Assembly (NCBI RefSeq): GCF_016862175.1
Contig: NZ_BOML01000013.1
Span: 124,001 to 188,000 of the forward strand
Direction of reading: 5' to 3'
Source: Paractinoplanes durhamensis
Lineage (GTDB): Bacteria > Actinomycetota > Actinomycetes > Mycobacteriales > Micromonosporaceae
DNA: 64,000 nt
The notes beneath the pieces are model-generated. The model was not told the DNA's origin, did not search any database, and worked only from the letters and a program-made list of their open reading frames with translations. Each line of letters begins with the position of its first letter. The stretch's first letter is position 1. The position numbers were made by a program, and so were the translations under genes. Shown in pieces: positions 25,912 to 33,941 of the stretch.

Positions 25912-26793
25912 TCAGGAGATGTGCGGGCAGTTGGTGGTGAACTGCGAAACCGTGGTGCTGACCGCCGGGCCCGGGCAGAGGAACTGCTCGTAACGGGTGT
26001 CGTCGTCGACGAAGCGCTTCAGCCAGGCGATGCTGTTCGCGGCGATCGTGGTGTTCGACGAGTTCGGCGCGAAGTGGCTGGCCCCGGCCAGCTCCAGGTA
26101 CGCCTTGTCGAGCCCGGCCGGCAGGCTGGTGAAGAACGGCTTGGCGTGCTGGGCGACCGGCGCGATGGTGTCCGCCTGCGCCCCGATGATCAGCGTCGGG
26201 ACGGCCAGCCCGGCGAAGCTCTTGGTCGTGTCCCACGGCGTCAGCGGGATCGCGGCCTGCAGCGACGGCCGGGACTTGGCCGCCTCGAGGGTGCCGCCAC
26301 CGCCCATCGAGTGCCCCATCACGGCCAGCCGGGTGATGTCGATCCGGGTCCGGACGGTGCTCCGGGTGGTCAGGTAGTCGAGCGCGGCGAGCAGCTCGGT
26401 GCCGCGGGTGGCCGGCTGGTCCGAGGTGGTCAGCGTGTCGATGTTGAACACCACGAAGCCCTGCGAGGCGATCCGCGGGGCCAGCCAGGCCATGCTGCTG
26501 CGCATCGCGGTGTAGCCGGGGGCGATCGCGACCGCCCCGAAGGTACCACTGGCGGTGCTGGTCGGGTAGTAGATGTCGCCGCCGCCGAAGCCGGAGACCG
26601 CGAGCCGGGAGACATTGGTCTGCGAGGTGGCGAACGGGCCGCTGGTGGCCTGGATGCTCGCGGTGGTCGGCGCCGGGCCACGCTGGTAGGACGTCGTGGC
26701 CGCGTTCGCGTCCGGCACCAGGGTCACGCCGGCCGCGGTCAGCGCGACCGCGGCGAGCGCGGCGACCATATTTCGGGCACGGAAGAGTTTCAT
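25912..26793 (-). CDS. Secreted PET-hydrolase/cutinase-like polyester esterase
   Basis: 293 aa. Signal peptide [18 protein letters not shown], cleaved near NAA. The mature start [19 protein letters not shown] is characteristic of bacterial polyester hydrolases (TfCut2, LCC and IsPETase group). Predicted triad: Ser162 in GHSMGGGG, Asp208 in GAQADTIAP, His240 in GASHFAPN. Oxyanion and aromatic-clamp residues are also present: Tyr94 (PGYTA), Met163 and Trp187 (TPWDTT). His161 before the Ser and Phe241 after the His match the 'type I' cutinase pattern rather than IsPETase. Cys273 and Cys289 would form the C-terminal disulfide, while the extra IsPETase disulfide is missing. ATG 26793 has GAGGGG upstream. 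A TetR gene lies just upstream on the same strand. Confidence 0.92.
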   Translation of the reverse strand: MKLFRARNMVAALAAVALTAAGVTLVPDANAATTSYQRGPAPTTASIQATSGPFATSQTNVSRLAVSGFGGGDIYYPTSTASGTFGAVAIAPGYTAMRSSMAWLAPRIASQGFVVFNIDTLTTSDQPATRGTELLAALDYLTTRSTVRTRIDITRLAVMGHSMGGGGTLEAAKSRPSLQAAIPLTPWDTTKSFAGLAVPTLIIGAQADTIAPVAQHAKPFFTSLPAGLDKAYLELAGASHFAPNSSNTTIAANSIAWLKRFVDDDTRYEQFLCPGPAVSTTVSQFTTNCPHIS

Positions 26794-26812
26794 TGTTTCG
26801 CCCCTCAGGTGT

Positions 26813-26826
26813 GAAATCGAGATTTC
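26813..26826. promoter_or_regulatory. Inverted repeat ahead of the polyester hydrolase gene
   Basis: GAAATC and GATTTC, two bases apart, form a perfect 6-2-6 palindrome about 20 bases upstream of the start codon, in an unusually A/T-rich stretch. A second short repeat (TGAGA, six bases, TCTCA at 26873-26888) lies nearer the TetR gene. Either could be a binding site for that TetR protein. The link is by position only. Confidence 0.35.
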
Positions 26827-26909
26827 GATACTCACCCAGGAATTGCACAGGAACAACGAATAGGCGCGATCGTGAGATTGCGGTCTCAGCGTCCTTTCGG
26901 CCCATTGAC

Positions 26910-27509
26910 TCAGTCGTTCAGCAGGCTCCGCAATGCCGGTTCGACCACCGCGAAGCTGACCGCGATCGGCCCGATCAGGTCACCGAAAAGAACCGACTCG
27001 ACGATCCGCACGTACACCGCCGACCTGGCCAGCAGCTCGTCCGGCGACAGGCCGGGCAGCACCCCGGCGGCCACGAAGATGTCCCGCTGCGCATACACCG
27101 ACCGCCGGTACACGCCGTGCACCGGTGAGATGAAAAGCCGGGTGGCGGTCTCCGGTTCGGTCTGGAAGAACAGCCGCAGAGGGCTGGGCCCGGCCAGCCA
27201 TTCCGCGAAGGTGCGGGTCAACTCGAGGACGCTTTCCACGTCGTTCGGCGGATTTTCCGCGGCGGCGTCGGCGAACAATTTCCGGTCGATCGCCCAGAAC
27301 GCCTCGGCGAGCAGCTCATCGCGACTGCCGGCCACCCGGTAGAGGGTGGCCCGGCTGATGCTCAGCTCGGCGGCGAGCAGATCCATGTCCAGCCCGGCGT
27401 GCTGAAGGAAGTGCATGGCCGCGGCCCGCAGTACCTCCTTGGGCGCGACGACACGGCGCACGCCCTCGGTCGCGGACCTGAGTTCGGCGGGAGGCAGGTC
27501 CTCCGGCAT
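26910..27509 (-). CDS. TetR-family regulator near the polyester hydrolase
   Basis: 199 aa. The N-terminal helix-turn-helix region reads [20 protein letters not shown] and [20 protein letters not shown], a compact TetR-type DNA-binding domain. The ligand domain (from about residue 75) has no recognisable specificity. It lies 116 bases upstream of the polyester hydrolase gene on the same strand, so it could be co-transcribed with it or control it. ATG 27509 is the first Met; AGGTG precedes it in CATGGAGGTGTC context. Confidence 0.83.
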   Translation of the reverse strand: MPEDLPPAELRSATEGVRRVVAPKEVLRAAAMHFLQHAGLDMDLLAAELSISRATLYRVAGSRDELLAEAFWAIDRKLFADAAAENPPNDVESVLELTRTFAEWLAGPSPLRLFFQTEPETATRLFISPVHGVYRRSVYAQRDIFVAAGVLPGLSPDELLARSAVYVRIVESVLFGDLIGPIAVSFAVVEPALRSLLND

Positions 27510-27683
27510 GACACCTCCATGCGCTGGTCAACAAGATCAACCCAACGTAAGGTGCCCGCCGATTCCGCGCGTCAGCCGTTTTGCAGCGCTGAACAGCCGG
27601 TTGGCCAGCACAAATGCCAAGAAGGGGGACGCTCGGCGCTATTCATACTTCCCCTATGGGATCTGGAGGTTTACGATCGCGGC

Positions 27684-28289
27684 ATGAGCGGTGACCGGAT
27701 GCTGGGCGCGGCCGTGCGACGACTTTGGGACGCTTTCCTCGACGCCCTGACGGGCCTCGCCGAGCTGCCACCCGAGCCGTCCGCGCTCGAACTGGCCGAT
27801 GCCGCACGACGTGGGCCAGGTCCTCACCGGCGTCCTTGAGCAGTCCTCCGCAAGCTGACATCGCCGAAGGGTGCAGGCAGGGCCGGCTCGACCACGTCGG
27901 CCGGCAGCGGGAGTCGCTGCGCGGGCTCGACTCGTTCGTCAGATCGTGCATCTGGCCAACCTGGCCGGGATCGCCCGCAGCATCGAGGCGGAGACCGTGG
28001 CGATCGTCCGGAGCCGCACCCGGACCAGCCTGCACGCGCGGACGCCGGTCGCCGCCCAGGACCCGGAGGTGCTGGCGGTCGTCGGCCTCCTGCACGCACG
28101 CCGGCTGACCGCGGACGCCCTGCTGCGGCACGCGGCCGTCCGGCTCGAGGTCGCCCAGGACAGCGGCGCCGAGGCCGACTTCACCCTGGCCTACCAGGAC
28201 ACCTCGGCCGCCCAGGTCGCGGTGATCGAGGCGGTGCTGGACGCCGCGACGATCGCGTTCAACGCCGGCGGGTCGGGTGGCAGATGTGG
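27684..28289 (+). pseudogene. Remnant of an unidentified gene broken by several frameshifts
   Basis: An ATG at 27684 (TGGAGG upstream) opens a protein-like frame: MSGDRMLGAAVRRLWDAFLD, then LTGLAELPPEPSALELADA. The sense then moves to a second frame (HDVGQVLTGVLEQSS), a third (DIAEGCRQGRLDHVGRQRES), and finally a frame with RQIVHLANLAGIARSIEAET and LRHAAVRLEVAQDSGAEADF. The last part runs into the 3' end of the MATE gene with no stop of its own, so the C-terminus is probably lost as well. Third-position G/C bias follows the sense across the breaks. The original function is not recognisable. Confidence 0.5.
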
Positions 28290-29618
28290 TCATCGGCCCG
28301 CCTGTCGTGATTCGTCGTGCGTCCGGCGGAACAGGATGTGTGTGACGGCGTACTGCGCACCCGTGCCGATCACCATCGACAGCCACACACCCTGCACGCC
28401 GAGGACGGGCACCGAGCTCAGGGCGTACGCGGACGGGATCTGCACACATGCACCGAACACGGTGACGGCGAGCAGCGAGCGCGTCTGCCCGCCACCCATG
28501 AAGACGCCGCCCAGCGCGATGACACCCGCGAGCAGGATCAGGTACGGCCACAAATACCAGAACAGCGTCGCACCCGAATCCAGGACTGCCGGGTCGCTGG
28601 AGAAGACGCCCAGGACGGCCCGGCCGCTGACCGCGAGCAGCAGCCCGGCGACGGCCCCGGTGACGGTGGCCAGCAGCCGACTCTGCTGCCCGATGAGCCG
28701 GTCCTCGTTCCCACCGGAGCCGCGGGCACGGGCCACCATGATGCCGCCGGCCTGGCGAAACGCATAGAAGGCCATCGTGACGAAGAGGATGACCTTGGTG
28801 CCGATGCCGTACGCGGCAAGTGGCTCCGCACCGAATCGGGCGACGATGCCGATCAGGGTGGCACCGATTCCCATCCGCAGGACGAATTCGCCGGAAGCGG
28901 GCAGGCCGACGCCCAGGATTCGGGCCATGGCCGCGGCGAGGCCCGGGCCGGCCGGAGCTCCGGTCATCAGCCGGCGCCGCAGCAGCGTCAGGGCCACACC
29001 GAGGGCGACCGCACGGCCGAGAAGCATCCCGAGGGCCGCGCCGCGCACGCCCAACTCGGGCAGCGGCCCGATCCCGTAGATCAGGAGTGGGTCGAGCACC
29101 AGGATGCAGCCGTTCGCCAGGATGGCCATCCGCATCGGCGTACGCGTGTCGCCCGTACCTTTGAAGATGCCGTCGATGACGTTCTGCGCGTAGAAGACCG
29201 CCACCCCCGGGAGCGAGATCGCGAAGAACGCGACCGCGAGCCGGTGCACTTCGCCGTCGCCGCCCACCAACAGCCCGGCCACCTCGTCACGGAGCAGGAA
29301 TCCACCGGCCGCGACGATCGGGGTGATGACCAGCCAGAGACTCGCGGCGGCGCGGACCGCGACCGCGAGTTCGCCCCGCCGGCCGCCGCCCAGCGCGTCC
29401 GCGATGAGCACCGTCGTCCCGATGTTGACCATCAGGATGACGCCGAGCAGAACGTTCTCCAGCGTGCTCGCCACCGCAACGGCGCCGACCGCGGCCTCGC
29501 CGAGTCGCGCCACCCAGGCGGTGTCGATGATGCCGGCCACGACACCGGAGAGCAGTTCGCAGTAGACCGGGACGGTGAGGCCGAGCAACGCCCGGCGGCT
29601 TTCCACGATGCTGGACAC
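28290..29618 (-). CDS. MATE-family multidrug efflux transporter
   Basis: About 442 aa with some twelve membrane segments in two similar halves, typical of MATE antiporters that expel drugs with sodium or proton influx. Family landmarks include PVYCELLSGVVAGIIDTAWV near the N-terminus, VAFFAISLPGVAVFYAQNVI and ILVLDPLLIYGIGPLPELGV. GTG 29618 is the likely start, with GGAGGAG five bases upstream. The longer open frame covers the palindrome and promoter and is not coding. It is transcribed divergently from a PadR-type regulator and shares an 86-base control region with it. That arrangement predicts drug-inducible repression by the regulator. Confidence 0.9.
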   Translation of the reverse strand: MSSIVESRRALLGLTVPVYCELLSGVVAGIIDTAWVARLGEAAVGAVAVASTLENVLLGVILMVNIGTTVLIADALGGGRRGELAVAVRAAASLWLVITPIVAAGGFLLRDEVAGLLVGGDGEVHRLAVAFFAISLPGVAVFYAQNVIDGIFKGTGDTRTPMRMAILANGCILVLDPLLIYGIGPLPELGVRGAALGMLLGRAVALGVALTLLRRRLMTGAPAGPGLAAAMARILGVGLPASGEFVLRMGIGATLIGIVARFGAEPLAAYGIGTKVILFVTMAFYAFRQAGGIMVARARGSGGNEDRLIGQQSRLLATVTGAVAGLLLAVSGRAVLGVFSSDPAVLDSGATLFWYLWPYLILLAGVIALGGVFMGGGQTRSLLAVTVFGACVQIPSAYALSSVPVLGVQGVWLSMVIGTGAQYAVTHILFRRTHDESRQAGR

Positions 29619-29630
29619 GACTCCTCCGGC

Positions 29631-29661
29631 TACCTCGATTAGAGTGACTCTATTCGAGGTA
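29631..29661. promoter_or_regulatory. 31-bp palindrome between MATE and PadR genes
   Basis: A nearly perfect inverted repeat centred on base 29646. The inner arms TAGAGT and ACTCTA flank one central base, and the outer arms TACCTCGA and TCGAGGTA are perfect. Fourteen of fifteen pairs match. It starts 13 bases upstream of the MATE start codon and ends 43 bases before the PadR start. This suits one operator controlling both directions. Confidence 0.65.
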
Positions 29662-29704
29662 GTCAGACTTCGACAACACCATTGCCATCGTTCGGAGGCG
29701 CACC

Positions 29705-30235
29705 GTGCTGACCCTCGCGATCCTCGGCTTCCTCGCGGAGCGGCCGCTGCACGCCTACGAGTTGCGCCGCCATGTCTCCGACCTGATCGGACACAACCGC
29801 CCGGTGAGCGACGGTGCGCTCTACCCCGCACTGCAGCGGATGCACCGGTCCGGCCTGGTCGAACGCCGCTCCGAACCGGGCGACAGCGCCCCACCCCGGC
29901 AGATCCTCACGATCACCGACGAGGGCAACGCCGAATTGCTGCGCCGGCTCACCACTCCGAAGGAGGCCGAGATAACCGACGGCGGCTCGTTCTTCACGCT
30001 GCTCGCCTTCCTCAGCCTCGTCCCCGACCCGGGACAGCAGGCCGCCGTGCTGCAGCGCCGGCTGGACTTCCTCACCCGCCCGGCGAGCTTCTTCCAGCGG
30101 TCCGGCGCGCCGGTACGGATCAGGGACGAACAGGACCGTTACCGCCGGGGAATGCTGGTCATGGCACGGGCGACCCAACTGGCGGAACGGGCCTGGCTGG
30201 AGGAGACGCTGGCAGATCTGGGTCAAGCGTCCTGA
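29705..30235 (+). CDS. PadR-family transcriptional regulator
   Basis: 176-aa repressor with the PadR winged-helix start: LTLAILGFLAERPLHAYELR, VSDGALYPALQRMHRSGLVE and ILTITDEGNAELLRRL. The C-terminal part (about 95-176) forms the helical dimer domain of the longer PadR members. PadR proteins often repress adjacent efflux pumps and are released by bound drugs. The divergent MATE gene and the palindrome between them fit that pattern. Start is GTG 29705. The 3' end overlaps the convergent amidohydrolase gene by 13 bases. Confidence 0.9.
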   Translation: MLTLAILGFLAERPLHAYELRRHVSDLIGHNRPVSDGALYPALQRMHRSGLVERRSEPGDSAPPRQILTITDEGNAELLRRLTTPKEAEITDGGSFFTLLAFLSLVPDPGQQAAVLQRRLDFLTRPASFFQRSGAPVRIRDEQDRYRRGMLVMARATQLAERAWLEETLADLGQAS

Positions 30236-31170
30236 GCCGGCCGGGGCAGCAGGCCGGCGGCGTTGCCGGAGCGCATCGCGTGCTGGGCCTCGGTGTTGAG
30301 CAGCGGGGTGCGGTCGAGGGCGGCGGCCAGGTGCTTCGCCAGCGGCTCGGGGGTGAACGGCCAGTCGCTGCCGTAGAGCAGGCGGTCGGGGCCGGCCAGG
30401 GCCAGCAGCGACGGGAGCTGGTGCGGCAGCGGCATTCCGGCCAGGTCGAAGTAGAGCCGCCGCAGCTGGGACCGGACGTCGATGCCCTGGGCCTCGGGCA
30501 GGGCCGCCGCGAACGTGGCGATCCGATCGGCGGCCGACGCCAGGACGCCGCCGCCGTGCGGGACGACGATCGTGACCCGGGGGTGCCGTTGCAGGGTTCC
30601 GGTCAGGAGCAGGTCGGTGACGGCACGGGCGGTGTCGACCGGGAACTCCAGCATCGGGCGGGGGCGGCCGCGGGCCACCAGCTCCCAGCCGGGTGGCGAC
30701 GTCGGGTGCAGGACCACCAGCGCGGAGCGTTCGTCGAGGGCGTCCCAGACCGGCTCGAACGCCGGATCGCCCGGGTACACGCCGCCGGAATTCGTCTCCA
30801 GGACCACGCCGTCGAGGCCGAGCTCGTCGTACGCGAAGGTGATCTCGTCGATCGTGCCGGCGACGTCGGGCAGCGGGAGCGCGGCAAGCACCGCGAACCG
30901 GCCCGGGTGGTCGGCGACCAGGCCGGCCCCGAACCGGTTGACCGCGCGGGCGAGCTCGCGCGCGGCCGCATCGTCGCCGAAGTGCACGCCCGGCGAGGAG
31001 ATCGAGAGCAGCGCGGTCGTGATGTCCAGTCCGTCCATCGTCGCCAGTGCCGCGCCGGCGCTCCAGGGCGGGATCGCCGGCATGCCGTCGGGGTGGCCGT
31101 GCCCGGCGGCCGCGGCGGCGGCCCGGTAGAAGTCCGGGATGACGTGCGCGTGCATGTCGATGCGGCTCAT
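30223..31170 (-). CDS. Amidohydrolase-2 family enzyme (ACMSD-like decarboxylase/hydrolase)
   Basis: 315 aa, metal-dependent TIM barrel. The first metal site is MHAH at residues 6-9 (MSRIDMHAHVIPDFY). Further ligands are likely in VLHPTSPP, IVVPHGGGVL and the late YGSDWPF, with Asp and Trp as in aminocarboxymuconate-semialdehyde decarboxylase relatives. Such enzymes decarboxylate or hydrolyse aromatic-ring-cleavage products or salicylates. It starts at an ATG overlapping the stop of a 25-residue Tat-like leader ORF (ATGA), downstream of the GntR regulator gene. Membership in the aromatic-catabolism cluster is inferred from position. Confidence 0.82.
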   Translation of the reverse strand: MSRIDMHAHVIPDFYRAAAAAAGHGHPDGMPAIPPWSAGAALATMDGLDITTALLSISSPGVHFGDDAAARELARAVNRFGAGLVADHPGRFAVLAALPLPDVAGTIDEITFAYDELGLDGVVLETNSGGVYPGDPAFEPVWDALDERSALVVLHPTSPPGWELVARGRPRPMLEFPVDTARAVTDLLLTGTLQRHPRVTIVVPHGGGVLASAADRIATFAAALPEAQGIDVRSQLRRLYFDLAGMPLPHQLPSLLALAGPDRLLYGSDWPFTPEPLAKHLAAALDRTPLLNTEAQHAMRSGNAAGLLPRPAQDA

Positions 31171-31244
31171 CGCCGGCCACCCGGCGCGGCCGCGGCGGCC
31201 GGGAGCCCGGCCGCCGTGGCGCGCAGCATGCTTCTGCGGTCCAT
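31167..31244 (-). CDS. 25-residue twin-arginine-like leader ORF
   Basis: Preceded by a strong ribosome site (GGAGGACAG, then ATG 31244), it encodes MDRRSMLRATAAGLPAAAAA followed by PGGRR and stop. The stop overlaps the amidohydrolase start (ATGA). The RRSML core and Ala-rich stretch look like the beginning of a Tat signal peptide. It may be a leader that couples translation, or a relic of a secreted protein whose body has been replaced by the downstream enzyme. Confidence 0.45.
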   Translation of the reverse strand: MDRRSMLRATAAGLPAAAAAPGGRR

Positions 31245-31258
31245 CTGTCCTCCGGAAG

Positions 31259-31915
31259 TCAGTTGTCGATCGCCGCCAGGGCGGCGTAGCGGAGCAGCGC
31301 GTCGGTGGTGTGCTGGATGTGCGCGGCCAGCGCGACGGCCACCCCGTCGGCGTCGCGGGCCACGGCCAGCGCCAGCAAGCGGGCGTGCTCGCCGGCGATG
31401 TCGCGGTCGTCGTCGTGGGCGATCGAGCGGGACCAGATCCGGTAGAGCTCGCCGGCGTCGCGCAGCCCGTTGGCGATGGCCTCGAGCCGGGGACTGCCGC
31501 AGCCCGCCACGAGCGCCTGGTGGAAGGCCTGGTGGGCGCGGATCCAGTCCTCGCCCAGCGGGGTGCGGGCCAGGGTGTGGTGGGCGGCCACCAGCGCGGC
31601 CTCCCACGCGAGGTCGCCGCGCTCGACCGAGCGCCGGGCGGCGAGCGTCTCGACATCGATGCGGGTGCTGGTCAGATCGGTCAGGTCCGCGACGCTGAGC
31701 GCGACCACGCTGAAGCCGCGCTGCGGGTGCGCGACGACCAGGCCCTGCTCGGCGAGCCGGCTCAGCGCCTCGCGCACGACCGACAGGCTGGCCGTGTAGC
31801 GCGTGCCGAGCACGGCGAGCTTGAGCTTGGAACCGGGCTCGAACAGGCCGGCGAGCAGGTCGGCCCGGAGCTGGTCGAACACCGCGTTGCTGCGGGTGCT
31901 GGCGTCGATGGTCAC
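31259..31915 (-). CDS. GntR-family (FCD) regulator of the aromatic cluster
   Basis: 218 aa. N-terminal winged helix (LAVLGTRYTASLSVVREALS, then RLAEQGLVVAHPQRGFSV) plus an all-helical FCD ligand domain. Potential metal-ligand histidines are in WIRAHQAFHQALV and DIAGEHARLLALA. It is divergent from the catabolic genes beginning at 32047 and upstream of the leader and amidohydrolase genes on its own strand. FCD regulators usually repress catabolic operons and are released by a pathway acid. The A/T-rich divergent region with an inverted repeat is the expected site of action. Confidence 0.88.
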   Translation of the reverse strand: MTIDASTRSNAVFDQLRADLLAGLFEPGSKLKLAVLGTRYTASLSVVREALSRLAEQGLVVAHPQRGFSVVALSVADLTDLTSTRIDVETLAARRSVERGDLAWEAALVAAHHTLARTPLGEDWIRAHQAFHQALVAGCGSPRLEAIANGLRDAGELYRIWSRSIAHDDDRDIAGEHARLLALAVARDADGVAVALAAHIQHTTDALLRYAALAAIDN

Positions 31916-31935
31916 CGGTGCACCGTACCCGAAAC

Positions 31936-31976
31936 TCGAAATTCTTGCTCTTCTCGATGTTTCTAAATAATTTCGA
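31936..31976. promoter_or_regulatory. A/T-rich divergent promoter region with inverted repeat
   Basis: TCGAAATT and AATTTCGA are perfect eight-base arms with 25 bases between them. They sit in a stretch (31930-31985) much richer in A/T than its surroundings. It lies between the GntR gene and the divergent hydrolase gene, where promoters and a regulator site are expected. The arms are far apart for one dimer, so two half-site clusters or looping are possible. Confidence 0.35.
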
Positions 31977-32046
31977 AAATCTGTTGCTTCGCCGGCGAGC
32001 CCTGTGTCAGCCTCGGGTTCGGTTCACCCCCCGAGGAGGTTGCGAC

Positions 32047-32820
32047 GTGAACACACCAACTCCACTGAGTCGGCGACAGCTGCTGACCCTCGGCGCGGGC
32101 CTGGCCGCCATCGGGACCGTCGGCGGATTCGCAACGGCCCCGGACCTGGGGCTGATCCCCCGTCCCACCGCCGGTGGCAGCCAGCTGATCGCGACGATGG
32201 GGATCATCGCCGATCCCTGGCAGGCCAGGGTCCGCGCGGCCGGCTACGTCACCAGGTCGGCGACCGTCAACCAGGTCAACGTCAGCTATGTCGAGGGTCC
32301 CGACAACGGGCCGCCGCTGGTTCTTCTGCACGCCCAGCAGCTCGACTGGTTCGGCTACAGCCGGGTGCTGCCGGAGCTGGCGAAGAAGTTCCATGTCTTC
32401 GTCGTCGACTACCAGGGCCACGGCAACACCATCACCCCGGCCGGGTACGCGATGACCGCGAACCGGATCGGCACCGACCTCGCCGCCTTCCTGCAGGCGA
32501 AGATCGGGCAGCCGGCCTTCGTGACCGGCAACTCCTCGGGCGGACTGCTGACCGCGTGGCTCGCCGCCAACCGGCCCCAGCAGGTCCGGTCGGTGCTGCT
32601 GGAGGACCCGCCGCTGTTCGCCTCGGAATACCCGCGGATCAAGAAGACGATCGCCTACCGCGACTTCGCGAGCTGCGCCACCGCGGTGGACCAGAACGTG
32701 CGCGACTTCCTGCCCTTCTGGATCCAGGTCAACAAGGACTTCATCGAGGCGAACGTCGGCGTGGTCAACCTGGCCCAGCCGCAGCAGTTCGTCACGGCCC
32801 TGGAGGGTTTCTTCCGATGA
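32047..32820 (+). CDS. Alpha/beta-hydrolase with Tat-type signal, C-terminally short
   Basis: 257 aa. The N-terminus PLSRRQLLTLGAGLAAIGTV has a twin-arginine motif and hydrophobic stretch, so export or a membrane anchor is likely. The hydrolase fold is evident: PPLVLLHAQQLDW (oxyanion), VFVVDYQGHGNT and the nucleophile elbow TGNSSGG. The protein stops shortly after the cap region at EGFFR. The strands that normally carry the catalytic Asp and His are missing, so it may be inactive or act differently. GTG 32047 has GAGGAGG upstream. The stop overlaps the dioxygenase start (ATGA). MhpC-like C-C hydrolases often occupy this position in aromatic operons. Confidence 0.75.
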   Translation: MNTPTPLSRRQLLTLGAGLAAIGTVGGFATAPDLGLIPRPTAGGSQLIATMGIIADPWQARVRAAGYVTRSATVNQVNVSYVEGPDNGPPLVLLHAQQLDWFGYSRVLPELAKKFHVFVVDYQGHGNTITPAGYAMTANRIGTDLAAFLQAKIGQPAFVTGNSSGGLLTAWLAANRPQQVRSVLLEDPPLFASEYPRIKKTIAYRDFASCATAVDQNVRDFLPFWIQVNKDFIEANVGVVNLAQPQQFVTALEGFFR

Positions 32821-33941
32821 CCGCGGACCGGACGGTAGACACCCATCGCGGCCTGCACAGCGAGCTCGGCGGCCGGCGCCACGAACACCCGGGGCGCGCC
32901 AAGGAACCAGTGATCAAGGTGGTGGCGCTCGCCTGGCTGGAGTTCGTCAAACCCGACCTCGACCGGGCGGAGAAGTTCGCGACCGACTTCGGCTTTCAGG
33001 TGGCCGAGCGCTCCCCCGACGTACTCAAGCTTCGTGGCACCTGGTCGGCCGCGCCGTGCCTGGTGATCCGCCGCGGCCCCCGGCCGGGGTTCGTCGGCCC
33101 CGTCTTCCTCGCCGAGTCGGTTGCCGACGTCGAGCGGCTCGCCCGCAGGACCGGCGGCACCGCCACGGCGACGGCCGGCGGCACCGCCGTGCGGCTGCGT
33201 GATCCCAGCGGGCTCCCGGTCCAGGTGGTGGCCGGGCTCGCCCCGCTGGCGGCGGTGCCGGAACGGGCCCACCATGAGTTCAACTTCGGCGCCGAGCCGG
33301 TGCGGGTCAACGCGACCCAGCGGACGCCGGCGGGGCCGGCGCAGGTGCAGAAGCTCGGCCACGTCGTCCTGGAAACCACCCGGTTCCGCGCCACGCTCGA
33401 CTGGTACCTGGAGAACCTCGGCATGATCGTCTCGGACTTCCTCTACCTGGACGGCCTGCGCGACCGCGGGCCGACGATGGCCTTCATCCGCTGCGATCTG
33501 GGCTCGGTGCCGTCCGACCACCACACCCTCGCCATGCATCTGGGCATGCGCAACGGCTACGTCCACTCCGCCTACCAGCTCACCGACCTGGACGAGGTGG
33601 CGATCGGCGGGGAGTTCCTGCGCGATCGGGGCTACCGGCGCGTCTGGGGTATCGGCCGGCACATCCAGGGCAGCCAGATCTTCGACTACTGGCACGATCC
33701 GGACCGGATGATGTTCGAGCACTACGCCGACGGCGACGTCTTCGACTGCACCGTCGAGCCGGGCTGGGCCACCATGAACGCCAGCGGCCTGTCCCAGTGG
33801 GGACCGCCGGTGAGCCGCGACTTCCTCGGCAGCAAACCGAGCCCCGCCCTGGCCAGGGCCCTGATAACGGCACTGGCCGACGGCGGCAACGAGTTCGACC
33901 TCGACGTCGCCCGCGCCTTGATGAAAGCGATGAGTGCATGA
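32817..33941 (+). CDS. Extradiol ring-cleavage dioxygenase (VOC superfamily)
   Basis: 374 aa with two vicinal-oxygen-chelate domains. The N-terminal copy (about 32-145) is degenerate. The C-terminal one carries the iron ligands expected for catechol 2,3-dioxygenases: His182 (LGHVVLETT), His250 (GYVHSAYQ) and Glu301 (RMMFEHYADGD). The terminal pattern WxxDPDRxxFEHYxDGD is typical. It would open a catecholic ring made by the downstream flavin hydroxylase. Overlapping stop and start codons on both sides place it in one operon with the hydrolase and the FAH-family enzyme. Confidence 0.88.
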   Translation: MTADRTVDTHRGLHSELGGRRHEHPGRAKEPVIKVVALAWLEFVKPDLDRAEKFATDFGFQVAERSPDVLKLRGTWSAAPCLVIRRGPRPGFVGPVFLAESVADVERLARRTGGTATATAGGTAVRLRDPSGLPVQVVAGLAPLAAVPERAHHEFNFGAEPVRVNATQRTPAGPAQVQKLGHVVLETTRFRATLDWYLENLGMIVSDFLYLDGLRDRGPTMAFIRCDLGSVPSDHHTLAMHLGMRNGYVHSAYQLTDLDEVAIGGEFLRDRGYRRVWGIGRHIQGSQIFDYWHDPDRMMFEHYADGDVFDCTVEPGWATMNASGLSQWGPPVSRDFLGSKPSPALARALITALADGGNEFDLDVARALMKAMSA

